Part shown: positions 27,079 through 35,391 of the stretch, one piece after another
Layout: every line of letters starts with the position of its first letter
Position numbering within the stretch: position 1 is the stretch's first letter
Assembly: GCF_023702225.1 (NCBI RefSeq)
Contig: NZ_JAMQCO010000002.1
Coordinates: 460,327 to 524,326 of the forward strand
Reading direction: 5' to 3'
Length of the DNA: 64,000 nucleotides
Source: Aureimonas altamirensis
Lineage (GTDB): Bacteria > Pseudomonadota > Alphaproteobacteria > Rhizobiales > Rhizobiaceae
Notes under the pieces: model-generated
What the model saw: only the letters and a program-made list of their open reading frames with translations
What the model was told of the DNA's origin: nothing
Database searches by the model: none
Translations under genes and position numbers: made by a program

Positions 27079-27383
27079 AAGGTGCGCCTTCTCCGGGTGT
27101 CGGCCGTTGCAGGAACCAGGACCCCGACCGATCCGTCGCGAGAACCGGGACACCATGAGACGGCGACGGATCGGCAGGCGGAAAGCGGGCCCTGCCCACC
27201 GTTATGCAGGACGGGCAGCCCGTTGCGCGACTTGGCCAAACGGGTGAAGCCCTCCTGCCATCGGTGGAATGGCATACCCCATCGTCCGTGTTGTGATGGT
27301 GGGAGGCGGTGGCTTAACAATCATTACGACAAATTTTGTATTCGCCTGCGCGCGGGCGTCTTTTCATCGAGGAGCGACCCGCC
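27079..27383. other. Divergent intergenic region of the exopolysaccharide locus
   Basis: About 305 bases between the GT2 gene (minus) and the polymerase-like gene (plus), with no plausible gene. The GT2 side contains a perfect 12-bp inverted repeat (27128-27174). The plus side has an AT-rich run (about 27313-27345) before GAGGAG at about 27370, a reasonable place for the polymerase promoter, though no clear -35/-10 pair can be fixed. Confidence 0.6.
27128..27174. repeat. Perfect 12-bp inverted repeat in the GT2 leader
   Basis: CCGATCCGTCGC (27128-27139) is exactly inverted as GCGACGGATCGG (27163-27174) with a 23-base spacer. It lies 50-96 bases upstream of the GT2 start. It could be a dimeric operator pair or a stable leader hairpin on either strand. 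Confidence 0.6.
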
Positions 27384-28988
27384 ATGGGCGAGTCCATTTC
27401 AGCCGTCACCTATATCCTTGCCGGCACGCTCGCGATGTTCGCCGTGGCGATGCGGGTCACAACCGGCACCGTCGACCGCGAGACCGTACGGGTCTGGATC
27501 GGCAGTTGGGTGGCGGCGACGGTGGCGGTCTTCCTGGTTCGGAACTTCTTCGCCTATGGGGCGTGCCTCTTCGTCATCGCCCTCGTCTCGTCGCGGCGGC
27601 TGCCGCCCGAAGACAGGCCCTACCTCTTCATCGTCCTGATGTTCACCGCCCCCAATCTGGTGATCCGCATGCCGGGTTTCGCCGGCATCAACACGCTGCT
27701 GGACCTGACCCCGCAGCGCATCCTCTCGGCAGCCATCCTGCTTCCGCTCCTGCCGGCCCTCCTTCGGCAGGCGGTGCCGCCGCGACTGAAGATCGTCGAC
27801 ACCCTCGTCGTCAGCCTCGTCCTTCTGATCACCGTGCTCACCTTCCGGCACAGCGAAGCAACCGCAACCGATACGATGCGCCGCCTGATCACCAACGTCC
27901 TGGAAATCGGCGTGCCCTACTTCGTCTTCAGCCGATGCCTGACGTCGGTGGGCGATATCCGCAAGGGATACATGGCCTTCGTTTTCGGAACGCTGTCCTT
28001 TCCCGTTATCGGCGTCATCGAGTTCATCCGCCAGTGGCGGCTCTTCAATGTCGTCGCCCAGGGCTGGGGGGCGGAGATGGTGCAATTCTACCTGTTTCGC
28101 GACGGCATGCTGCGCTCGGCCGGGCCGGCGATCGAGGCGATCGCCTTCGGCTTCATCTGCATGATCGCCATGGGCTGCATGCTGTCCCTGATGACGCGGG
28201 AAAAGCGCACGATGGTCGTGATGGGCATCTTCGCTGCCTTCGGCATCGGCCTCGTCACCAGCCTGTCGCGCGGGCCATGGGTGGGCGCGGCGATCATGCT
28301 GGTCGTCTATCTGCTGGCGCGCCCCAAGGCGGTGTCGACAGGCGTGCAGGCCACCATGCTGGGCGGCCTGGCGCTGATTCCCGTTCTGATGTCGCCGCTC
28401 GGCGACAAGATCATCCGCTACCTGCCCTTCGTCGGGACCGTCGAAAACAACAACGTCGAATATCGCCAGCAGCTCATCGACAATTCGCTGGCCATCATCG
28501 GACGGCATCCGATCTTCGGCTCGGCCGAATTCCTGAACGAACCCGAAATGCTGGTTATGCGGCAAGGCCAGGGCATCATCGACGTCGTCAACACCTATGT
28601 CGCGCTGGCCCTCGAGTTCGGCCTGCTGACGCTGGCGATCTTCCTCGTCATCTTCGCGCTGACTGGCCTGTCCGTCCTGCCGATGGCGTTCCGGCGCGAT
28701 GCGCTGGCGGAGCCCGCGCGCCAGTGGCTGGCTATCATGGCGGCGACGATGGTGACGATCGCGACCGTCAGCAGCGTCTCCTACATCCCGTTCATCTACT
28801 GGATCATGGCCGGTTTCGGCGTCGGCATGGTGCGCATGGCCACGACCGGCGAGACGGTCGTCGGCGCCATGGCCCCAGCATCGGGCTCGAAAGCAAATCA
28901 GGGCATGCGCGTCATCGGCACGGGCGCCTATGCACATACGGGCCCCACAGCGCCGGCCACCGCCCTTTCCCGCACGAACGACGCTTGA
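27384..28988 (+). CDS. O-antigen ligase/polymerase-like membrane protein
   Basis: A 534-aa polytopic protein with about 11-12 membrane segments. A large periplasmic loop (about residues 350-400) contains EYRQQLIDNSLAIIGRHPIFGSAEF, matching the R..W/Y..A....HP..G.G pattern of the Wzy_C/WaaL superfamily. It would polymerise or transfer lipid-linked oligosaccharides in the periplasm. GAGGAG before ATG 27384 fixes the start. The C-terminal 45 residues are a hydrophilic, low-complexity tail. The flippase gene follows after nine bases. Confidence 0.85.
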   Translation: MGESISAVTYILAGTLAMFAVAMRVTTGTVDRETVRVWIGSWVAATVAVFLVRNFFAYGACLFVIALVSSRRLPPEDRPYLFIVLMFTAPNLVIRMPGFAGINTLLDLTPQRILSAAILLPLLPALLRQAVPPRLKIVDTLVVSLVLLITVLTFRHSEATATDTMRRLITNVLEIGVPYFVFSRCLTSVGDIRKGYMAFVFGTLSFPVIGVIEFIRQWRLFNVVAQGWGAEMVQFYLFRDGMLRSAGPAIEAIAFGFICMIAMGCMLSLMTREKRTMVVMGIFAAFGIGLVTSLSRGPWVGAAIMLVVYLLARPKAVSTGVQATMLGGLALIPVLMSPLGDKIIRYLPFVGTVENNNVEYRQQLIDNSLAIIGRHPIFGSAEFLNEPEMLVMRQGQGIIDVVNTYVALALEFGLLTLAIFLVIFALTGLSVLPMAFRRDALAEPARQWLAIMAATMVTIATVSSVSYIPFIYWIMAGFGVGMVRMATTGETVVGAMAPASGSKANQGMRVIGTGAYAHTGPTAPATALSRTNDA

Positions 28989-28997
28989 GGCAAAAGC

Positions 28998-30377
28998 ATG
29001 ACGGCAGAAGCCATGGAACGTCCGCTCCGCCGCCGGGTGTCATCGGCCGGAATCTGGAGCATGGGCCAGTTCGGCGCCTCGCTCGGCGTGCGCATGGTCA
29101 GCAACATGATCCTGACGCGGCTGCTGCTGCCCGAGGCCTTCGGCGTGATGGCGGTCGTCGGCGTGCTGGCCGTCGCTCTGGCGCTGCTGTCGGATCTCGG
29201 CATCGGCCAGAACGTCATCGTGCACAAGCGCGGCAGCGACCCCACCTTCCTCAATACGGCTTGGACGGTCCAGATCGCGCGGGGCCTGTTCATCTGGAGC
29301 CTCGCCATCGTGCTGGCGATCGTCATCGCCGTGCTTGCGCCGCTGGGCGTCTTTGCGCCCGACACGGTCTATGTCGATCCGCGACTGCCCTTCGTGCTCG
29401 TGGCCGGCACCTTCGCCGCCGTGCTGCAGGGCCTTGAATCCACCCGCATCCACGAGGCTCGACGCAACCTGCAACTGCGCCGCCTGACCGAACTGGAGTT
29501 CGGCGCGCAGATGGCGGGTTTCGTCGTCACCCTGGCGCTTGCCTACACATGGCCATCGATCTGGGCGCTCGTGCTGGGCGCGCTCTTCGCGGCCTTCGTG
29601 CGCATGGCGGCAAGCCATCTGGTGCTGCCGGGCAACGCCAACCGCATCGGCTGGGACAGGGATTCCTGGATCGAGATTTTCGGCTTCGGGCGCTGGATCT
29701 TCGTATCCTCGCTGATCGGAGTGCTATTCACCACCGGCGACCGGCTGATCCTCGGCGGCTTGGTGGATGCCCACGTGCTCGGCCTCTACGCCATCGCCGC
29801 GCTTCTGCTCAGCGTCTTCCAGACGGCCGTCAACACGCTGGCCGGCACGGTGGCCTTTCCCGCGCTCAGCGAACTGACACGCAACGACCCGGCGGCCTTC
29901 CGCAAGAGCTATTTCACCTTCCAGGCCGGCGCCGACGCGGTGCTGGGGCTTTGCGCCGGCGGGCTCTTCGTCACCGGGCCGCTGATCGTCTCCATCCTTT
30001 ACGATCCGCGCTACGCGGAATCGGGCGCCATGCTGTCGCTTCTGGCCATCGGCCTCGTCGGCATGAAGTTCTGCGTGACCGAGCAGTGCTACATGGCCAC
30101 GAAGCGGATGGGCTACTATCTGTGCACCAACGCCATCCGCCTTGTCGTCCTGGTCGTCGGACTGCCGCTGGGGCACTCGCTGTTCGGGCTCGAGGGCGCG
30201 CTTGCGGCGATCGTCGCCGCGCAATTCTCGTCATGGCCGATCGCCTTCGTCTTCAAGATCCGGCATGGCCTTTTCGACTGGCGTTTCGAAGGTGTGGTCG
30301 TACCGGCCGTCGCCCTCGGCCTGCTCCTTGGCCATCTGGCGCTGGCCGCCGCACAGGCGCTCGGCCTGGGCGGATAA
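28998..30377 (+). CDS. Polysaccharide flippase (Wzx/MATE-like, oligosaccharide exporter)
   Basis: A 459-aa membrane protein with about 12-14 helices. SSAGIWSMGQFGASLGVRMVSNMILTRLLLPEAFGVMAVVGVL is the typical N-terminus of the polysaccharide biosynthesis/MOP flippase family (RfbX, WzxC), with FTTGDRLILGGLVDAHVLGLYAIA in the middle. It would flip lipid-linked repeat units across the inner membrane for the polymerase encoded immediately upstream. The plus-strand pair ends at a bidirectional terminator about 65 bases downstream. Confidence 0.9.
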   Translation: MTAEAMERPLRRRVSSAGIWSMGQFGASLGVRMVSNMILTRLLLPEAFGVMAVVGVLAVALALLSDLGIGQNVIVHKRGSDPTFLNTAWTVQIARGLFIWSLAIVLAIVIAVLAPLGVFAPDTVYVDPRLPFVLVAGTFAAVLQGLESTRIHEARRNLQLRRLTELEFGAQMAGFVVTLALAYTWPSIWALVLGALFAAFVRMAASHLVLPGNANRIGWDRDSWIEIFGFGRWIFVSSLIGVLFTTGDRLILGGLVDAHVLGLYAIAALLLSVFQTAVNTLAGTVAFPALSELTRNDPAAFRKSYFTFQAGADAVLGLCAGGLFVTGPLIVSILYDPRYAESGAMLSLLAIGLVGMKFCVTEQCYMATKRMGYYLCTNAIRLVVLVVGLPLGHSLFGLEGALAAIVAAQFSSWPIAFVFKIRHGLFDWRFEGVVVPAVALGLLLGHLALAAAQALGLGG

Positions 30378-30441
30378 CCGGACGGACAGTCCGGCTCCGC
30401 CGCGACGATTTCCAGCGTCGCGGCTTTCATGGATCCCAAAC

Positions 30442-30470
30442 GAAAAAAGCGGCCCGGAGGCCGCCTTTCT
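30442..30470. terminator. Bidirectional terminator between convergent exopolysaccharide operons
   Basis: GCGGCC (30449-30454) and GGCCGC (30459-30464) form a hairpin with loop CGGA, flanked by AAAAAA on the left (T-run for the minus strand) and CTTTCT on the right. It serves the flippase gene and probably the ExeA-like ATPase operon. Confidence 0.75.
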
Positions 30471-30497
30471 CATTTATCCGGGCGCTGATGGGCTTGG

Positions 30498-30532
30498 CTA
30501 GAGCGTTTCCATATGAGTAGGAAACGCTCTAG
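30498..30532. repeat. 13-bp inverted repeat (dispersed-repeat candidate)
   Basis: CTAGAGCGTTTCC (30498-30510) is perfectly inverted at 30520-30532 around ATATGAGTA. The right arm contains the stop codon of the ATPase gene (30529-30531). A near-identical half copy lies at 9285-9306, 21 kb away, which suggests a dispersed intergenic repeat family rather than a local terminator; there is no T-run. Confidence 0.7.
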
Positions 30533-31377
30533 ATCGTGCCGGCAACCGGCATCGCCTCCATGCGCGAGCCGAAGACGCCGTGCTGGGCGCGGTCGGCGAT
30601 GACCTGGTTGACGATGCGGGGCGTCACCATGGACGCCTCTTCCGCATAGGCGTAGACGAGGCAGCGGTCGGCAAGGACGTTCATCAGGCGCGGAACGCCC
30701 TTCGAATCCTCGTGGATCATGCGCTTCGCCTCGTTGGAGAAGAGCTCCCGCTCACAACCCGCCACGCGCAGGCGATGATCGAAGTAGAACATCGCTTCCG
30801 TCGCCTGCAGGGCCGGCAGGTTGAAGTCCGAGGAAACGCGCTGGGCGAACTGCTCCATGCCCGGCCCCTGCAGGGTGGCCCGCAATTCGGGCTGGCCCAC
30901 CAGGATAAGCTGCATCATCATCTCGTCCGTGTTGACGTTGGAGAGCATGCGCAGCTCTTCCAGCCGTTCGGCGTCGAGGTTCTGTGCCTCGTCGACGATC
31001 AGCACGACGCGGCCGTGCCGGTCGTATTCGGAGGTGACGAACTCCGAATAGCGTTTGTAGAGGCCGGCATAGGAGCCCTCCTCGAAGGGCTGGTTGAAGG
31101 CCATCAGGATCCACTGCAGCATCGGGCTGTTGTTGCGCGGCGTGTGGCTGATGAGGCCCGTGCGCACATCCGGCCCCAGGCAGCCAAGAAGCTGCCGGAT
31201 GAGCGTCGTCTTCCCGGAGCCGATGGCCCCGGTGACGACGGTGAAGCCTGCCTGGTTGATGATGCCGTATTCCAGCATCGAGAAGGCCATCTGGTGGTTA
31301 CGGCTGAAATAGAGGAAACGCGGATCCGGAAGGATCGAAAATGGCTTTTCGCGCAATCCGAAATAGGATTCATACAT
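30529..31377 (-). CDS. ExeA-like AAA ATPase of the exopolysaccharide operon
   Basis: A 282-aa AAA ATPase. MYESYFGLREKPFSILPDPRFLYFS is the signature N-terminus of the ExeA/GspA and exosortase-associated ATPase group. Walker A is GAIGSGKT (about residues 50-57), Walker B VVLIVDEAQNL (about residue 125), and the sensor region LILVGQPELRATL follows. In polysaccharide clusters such ATPases accompany Wzz/Wza-type proteins and may supply energy or scaffold for assembly. It is the last gene of the minus-strand export operon; GGAG precedes the ATG by seven bases. Confidence 0.88.
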   Translation of the reverse strand: MYESYFGLREKPFSILPDPRFLYFSRNHQMAFSMLEYGIINQAGFTVVTGAIGSGKTTLIRQLLGCLGPDVRTGLISHTPRNNSPMLQWILMAFNQPFEEGSYAGLYKRYSEFVTSEYDRHGRVVLIVDEAQNLDAERLEELRMLSNVNTDEMMMQLILVGQPELRATLQGPGMEQFAQRVSSDFNLPALQATEAMFYFDHRLRVAGCERELFSNEAKRMIHEDSKGVPRLMNVLADRCLVYAYAEEASMVTPRIVNQVIADRAQHGVFGSRMEAMPVAGTI

Positions 31378-31422
31378 GAAATGGCTCCTTTGTCGGTAGC
31401 CGTTGCATTTCGGGCCGCCGGC

Positions 31423-32232
31423 TTACATGCCGTGCGGCCGCGCCTTGTTCATCAGGACCTGGAACTTCGCGCCCGTCGGCAGGAACGACTTGCATGTCTC
31501 CAGCTCCGAGACGGAGGACTGGCCCACCGCGACCACCAGAAGCACCAGGTCCGCGACCGGCAGGATCTGGGCCGCATCATCGCCGACCAGAAGCGGCGGC
31601 GTATCCAGAAGCAGGACGTCGGGCCGCAGGTCCCGCTTGACCATGTCCACGAAGGCCGGGATATCGGCATCGTCCGGCGGCGTCAGGATGTTGACGACTG
31701 CCCCGCCGGCCCGCACGCGGCGGACACGTTCGATGATGGCGCTTTCGGCGGCCGGCTTCACGCGCGGCAGGCTCAGCACTTCGGCAAGGCCGCCGGCTTT
31801 CGCCTTGGGCTTCAGGTCGATCACCACGACGGTCTGCTTGCGCGCCCGCGCGATGGAGAAGGCCAGGTTGGCGCAGGTAACGGTGACGCCGCAGCCGGGC
31901 GTCGGCGCCGTGACCGCGATGACCTGCGGGATATCGGCCTTGACCAGCGTCAGCAGATGGTTGCGCAGGACATCGTAGGCACGCGTCCGCGGTTCCGACT
32001 TGTCGAAGGCGATCACATTGGCGGCGAGCAGCCGGTGCGGCGCCGGCGCATGGGGCTGCACCTCCTTCGCGCCGTCGAGCTGGGCTATGCCGCCATCGAG
32101 CTGGAAAAGAGAGCTGACGCGCTGGGCGCGATGGGCCCTCGCATCCCGCTGGCCCGTGCCTTGCGACAGGGGTGCCGGGGTCATCGCCGGAAGCGAGCGC
32201 GCCCGCTGAAGTGCTTCAGTCACACGATCCAT
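31423..32232 (-). CDS. BY-kinase-like (CpsD/Wzc-type) protein with degenerate Walker A
   Basis: A 269-aa MinD/CpsD-like protein. The P-loop region reads TAPTPGCGVTVTCANLA; the essential lysine is replaced by V116. Walker A' reads VVVIDLKPK (D139-Leu-Lys) instead of the usual DxDLR, whereas the Walker B-like DVLLLDTPPLLVGDD is kept. There is no tyrosine-rich C-terminal cluster; the chain ends NKARPHGM. It is therefore probably not an active autokinase but a structural partner of the adjacent Wzz-like protein (11-base spacing). Start has GAGGA seven bases upstream. Confidence 0.85.
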   Translation of the reverse strand: MDRVTEALQRARSLPAMTPAPLSQGTGQRDARAHRAQRVSSLFQLDGGIAQLDGAKEVQPHAPAPHRLLAANVIAFDKSEPRTRAYDVLRNHLLTLVKADIPQVIAVTAPTPGCGVTVTCANLAFSIARARKQTVVVIDLKPKAKAGGLAEVLSLPRVKPAAESAIIERVRRVRAGGAVVNILTPPDDADIPAFVDMVKRDLRPDVLLLDTPPLLVGDDAAQILPVADLVLLVVAVGQSSVSELETCKSFLPTGAKFQVLMNKARPHGM

Positions 32233-32243
32233 GGGAATTGTCC

Positions 32244-33785
32244 TCAGGCAACGACGCTGGGCGCGATGGGTTCACGGGGCTGCGGGGAAGCCGGCTGGCC
32301 GGTGACCAACCCCGCCGCGACGACGAAGATCATGATAGAGGAGACGAGGCCGATACGACGCATCAGCCCCTCGCCGCGCGGATGCAGGTCGGGAATGACG
32401 ACCAGCGACTGCCCTTCCAGAGAGCGGCGCAGATCGAAGGCGCCGCGGATGGACTTGTCCATCTTGTCGGACAGGTACAGGCAGGCGGCGCCGGCGGCGC
32501 CGGCCGCGGCGAGCACCAGAAGCATCATCTTGGTGCGGCTGGGCGCGCTCGGGTAGCGGGGCACCTCGGGCGCCTCGACCACCTGGATCTGGTCGACGTT
32601 CTGGTCTTCCTCGAGCCGCAGGCCGACGCGCGCGGTGTCGAGCTTGGCGCGCATGTCTTCCAGGCTGCGCTGGGCTGCCGTACGGTCCCGCTCGAGCGCA
32701 GCCATCTGCGACTCCACTTCGGGCGCGCGGGAGATCGTGGCCTTCAGCCATTCGATGCGCGAGGCCAGTTCGCCCTGCTGCTTCACCAACCCCTCGCGGC
32801 GCGGCTTCGACAGTTCGATGCGCTCGGAAATCAGGCCGAGTTCCGGCGACAGGGTCGCCGGGTCGGTTCCGGCCGTCGCGGCGGTGTTGCTGGCGATCTG
32901 AGCCTCGAGGGATTCGATGCGCGAGCGCAGGCTGCGGATTTCCGGATGGGCGTCCGACATGGCCGAGGATTTCGCGGCCAGTTCGCCCTTGAGCTCGTCC
33001 AACTGGCGCTGGCGCGCGGCGGCAGCCGTGTCCGCAAGGGGCGCGTTCCAGCGGTATTGCGCTTCCAGCAGCCGGATCTCGTCGTCCAGCGTGGCGATCT
33101 GGCGGTTCACCTCCGCCAAATCCTGCTCGCGGGTGTTCAATTCCGCAACGAGGGCCGTGGTCCGGCTGGGCAGCGCGTCGCCGTTCTGCTCCAGGAAATC
33201 GCGCCAGGCCTTGTCGCGCTCGCCGAGCCTGTCCGAAAGGGCGGCAACCTCGCGTTCCAGGAACTGCGACGTATCGGCTGCGGTGTTCGTGCGGCTCTTG
33301 CGGTTCTCGCGGATGATCATGTCCACCAGTTCCGAGGCGCCCTTGGCCGACAGTTCCCTGTCGCCGTAGGAGAATGTCAGACGGAAGATCGAGCGGCCGG
33401 CAAACTGCTGCGACTCCTCGGTGGCCAGCGGAATGATCTGGATCTGACGCCGCACCAGTTCCGCCAGACGCGAGTCCGACATGGTCCCGCGGATGTCCGG
33501 ATACAGGTCCAGGCGGTTGACGAAATCCAGCAACTGGTCACGCGCCAGGACGCGCTGTTCGATGAACTGCAGGCGCTCCGTTCCTACCGTCGAGGCGATC
33601 AGGGGGTTCGGCCCCTGGTTGGAGCGGACCTCGATGATGGCTTCCGACGTGTAGGTGCGCGGCAACTGCATGACGACGACGAGGCCGACGAGCACCACCG
33701 CGATGGCGGGCAGGATCGCTGCGAGCGGACGGCGAAGGGCCAGTTCCACATAATATTTGATGTTCTGGAGGATATCGTTTTCCAT
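32244..33785 (-). CDS. Wzz/chain-length determinant (polysaccharide co-polymerase)
   Basis: A 513-aa inner-membrane protein. N-terminal Wzz domain with membrane helix LAAILPAIAVVLVGLVVVMQLPRTYTSEAIIEVR, a long periplasmic coiled coil (about residues 160-390), a C-terminal proline-rich RYPSAPSRTKMMLLVLAAAG helix, and a third hydrophobic segment near the end (SSIMIFVVAAGLVTG). It controls chain length and couples polymerisation to export, partnering the BY-kinase-like protein encoded next. ATG 33785 is preceded by GGAG at six bases; the ATG four codons upstream contains that GGAG and was rejected. Confidence 0.9.
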   Translation of the reverse strand: MENDILQNIKYYVELALRRPLAAILPAIAVVLVGLVVVMQLPRTYTSEAIIEVRSNQGPNPLIASTVGTERLQFIEQRVLARDQLLDFVNRLDLYPDIRGTMSDSRLAELVRRQIQIIPLATEESQQFAGRSIFRLTFSYGDRELSAKGASELVDMIIRENRKSRTNTAADTSQFLEREVAALSDRLGERDKAWRDFLEQNGDALPSRTTALVAELNTREQDLAEVNRQIATLDDEIRLLEAQYRWNAPLADTAAAARQRQLDELKGELAAKSSAMSDAHPEIRSLRSRIESLEAQIASNTAATAGTDPATLSPELGLISERIELSKPRREGLVKQQGELASRIEWLKATISRAPEVESQMAALERDRTAAQRSLEDMRAKLDTARVGLRLEEDQNVDQIQVVEAPEVPRYPSAPSRTKMMLLVLAAAGAAGAACLYLSDKMDKSIRGAFDLRRSLEGQSLVVIPDLHPRGEGLMRRIGLVSSIMIFVVAAGLVTGQPASPQPREPIAPSVVA

Positions 33786-33842
33786 GCCACGCTCCATCGG
33801 TGGGAGGCCGCCGTAAGGATTAAGGGGTCCGGTCGCGAAGCG

Positions 33843-35072
33843 TCAGTTGCTGCCGCTCGCCTGGGCGCCGTCGATGGACGCGGACCGCTGGCCGTTGCGC
33901 TGGTACGCGACGCGAACCAGGTCGCCCGGCCGAAGCAGGGTCGTTTCGGTGGCCGGCACCTCGGTGACGTTGCCGTCTTCCGAGCGCATGATCGAGTACT
34001 GGGCCTCGATGCCGCGACGTTCCGCGATCTCGCTGTTCGTGTAGATCGACATGACCCGTTCGTCCTGGATCAGCGCGGCCTTGGCCGACTGGAGCTGGCG
34101 CTCATTGTCATGCAGTTCGGAAAGCAGCCGCGCCTGACGCTCGTTCAGGTAGGTATCCACCCGCGTCCTCTCGGTCAGGTTGGCGCCTTCGAGCGCGCTG
34201 AGATCGTTCTGCAACTCGTCGCCCTGCTCGCTCAGCTCGGCAACCTCCGCTTCCAGCTCCAGCTTGGCGGAGGCATGCGACAGACCCTTGGCGACCAGCG
34301 CCGAAGTGGACGCCAGACGCTGCTTGGCCAGGTCGACGCGGCGATCGACGCTCTCCATGCGCCGGCGGAGTGCCTCGATGCCCGAGTCGCCCAGGGTGCC
34401 GAGCTGCGCCTGCGCGTTACGCTGGGCATTCACCTCGTCGATATTGGCCTTGAGCACCTGGCGCTCGCGCTCCAGAAGGTTCTGGCGCTCGATCTCCGAC
34501 ATGTCCGGCAAGGCGCCGGCCGGAAGCTCGATCTCGTCGCGCCCTGCCAGTTCGGCATTCAGCCGGGCAATGCGCAGTGTCGTGTCGGCGATCTGCCGCC
34601 GCGTCTCGGCAAGCTGGTTCTCGACGACCAGCGCACGATCCTGATCGCGTGCCTCCATCGGCGTGCGATAGAGGCCGCCCGCCACCGTGACGGCATGAAG
34701 CACCGTCATCGTCGGCCGGTACGGAAAGGATCCGGGCGCGTCCACATCGCCGACGACGTAGATCATCGGCATGTGCTGGGCGCCGGGCTGCAGCATCACC
34801 GAAAGGTTCAGCTCGCCCTTAAAGAAGCCCGCGAGCTTCTGCGACAATTCCTGCTCGAGCTGGTCGACCGTAAGGTCCTGGGCGCTGATCTGCCCGACGA
34901 GCGGCAGCGACAGCGTGCCGTCCGGGCTGATGACCGCCTCGCGGTTCATCCGCTCGTCCTGGGCTACCCAGACTTCGAGCGTATCGCCGGGCTGGAGTTT
35001 GTAAGGTTCGGCCTTCGCACCGGTTGCCACAACCAGAAGGCAAAGAGAGATAATAAAAACCATCAATCGCAT
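33843..35072 (-). CDS. Polysaccharide export protein (ExoF/Wza-like, SLBB)
   Basis: A 409-aa exported protein. Signal peptide MRLMVFIISLCLLVVATGAKA-EP; the Poly_export domain starts YKLQPGDTLEVWVAQDERMNREAVISPDGTLSLPLVGQI; an SLBB-like segment is IYVVGDVDAPGSFPYRPTMTVLHAVTVAGGL. A central coiled coil (about residues 150-345) resembles rhizobial ExoF rather than E. coli Wza, and the C-terminal LLRPGDLVRVAYQR closes the domain. It has no lipobox cysteine. First gene of the minus-strand export operon; GGAG lies eight bases before ATG 35072. Confidence 0.9.
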   Translation of the reverse strand: MRLMVFIISLCLLVVATGAKAEPYKLQPGDTLEVWVAQDERMNREAVISPDGTLSLPLVGQISAQDLTVDQLEQELSQKLAGFFKGELNLSVMLQPGAQHMPMIYVVGDVDAPGSFPYRPTMTVLHAVTVAGGLYRTPMEARDQDRALVVENQLAETRRQIADTTLRIARLNAELAGRDEIELPAGALPDMSEIERQNLLERERQVLKANIDEVNAQRNAQAQLGTLGDSGIEALRRRMESVDRRVDLAKQRLASTSALVAKGLSHASAKLELEAEVAELSEQGDELQNDLSALEGANLTERTRVDTYLNERQARLLSELHDNERQLQSAKAALIQDERVMSIYTNSEIAERRGIEAQYSIMRSEDGNVTEVPATETTLLRPGDLVRVAYQRNGQRSASIDGAQASGSN

Positions 35073-35391
35073 AGGTCGGCTCCGGGCGAAATGAATTCCC
35101 GATGATCGGTCTGAATGAGCTTTATGCAGGCCGGTCGGCGCTCCGCCTCCCGCACTGCCTAACTGCTGCGAAGCTAATGGAATCGGGCCACGTTTACCCG
35201 TACGCAATTAGCATTAGATGCCCCTCCGTCCGGCGCATCCGAAGGCCCGGCACACCTCCACTGGCGGACTTCTGGCGGGCGTGGCGACAGGGCATCCTTG
35301 CGGGGTGAGGAAATTCACCGCCGCGCCGTTGCAACTTTGCCGTGCGCCGACTCACAGTCCGGCTCGTCCGGGCAGGTTTCAGGAGACGATC
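35073..35391. other. Divergent promoter region between exopolysaccharide operons
   Basis: About 319 bases between the export protein gene (minus) and a GT2 gene (plus), without a convincing gene. A short GCTAAT/ATTAGC inverted pair (35173-35178, 35207-35212) flanks the middle. This must hold promoters for both operons, but no strong sigma70 pair can be assigned by eye. Confidence 0.5.

Noticed and set aside
32172-35105. A plus-strand open frame opposite the Wzz-like and export protein genes
   Set aside because: Same strand-mirror effect; the minus frames have signal peptide, membrane and coiled-coil features and ribosome sites.
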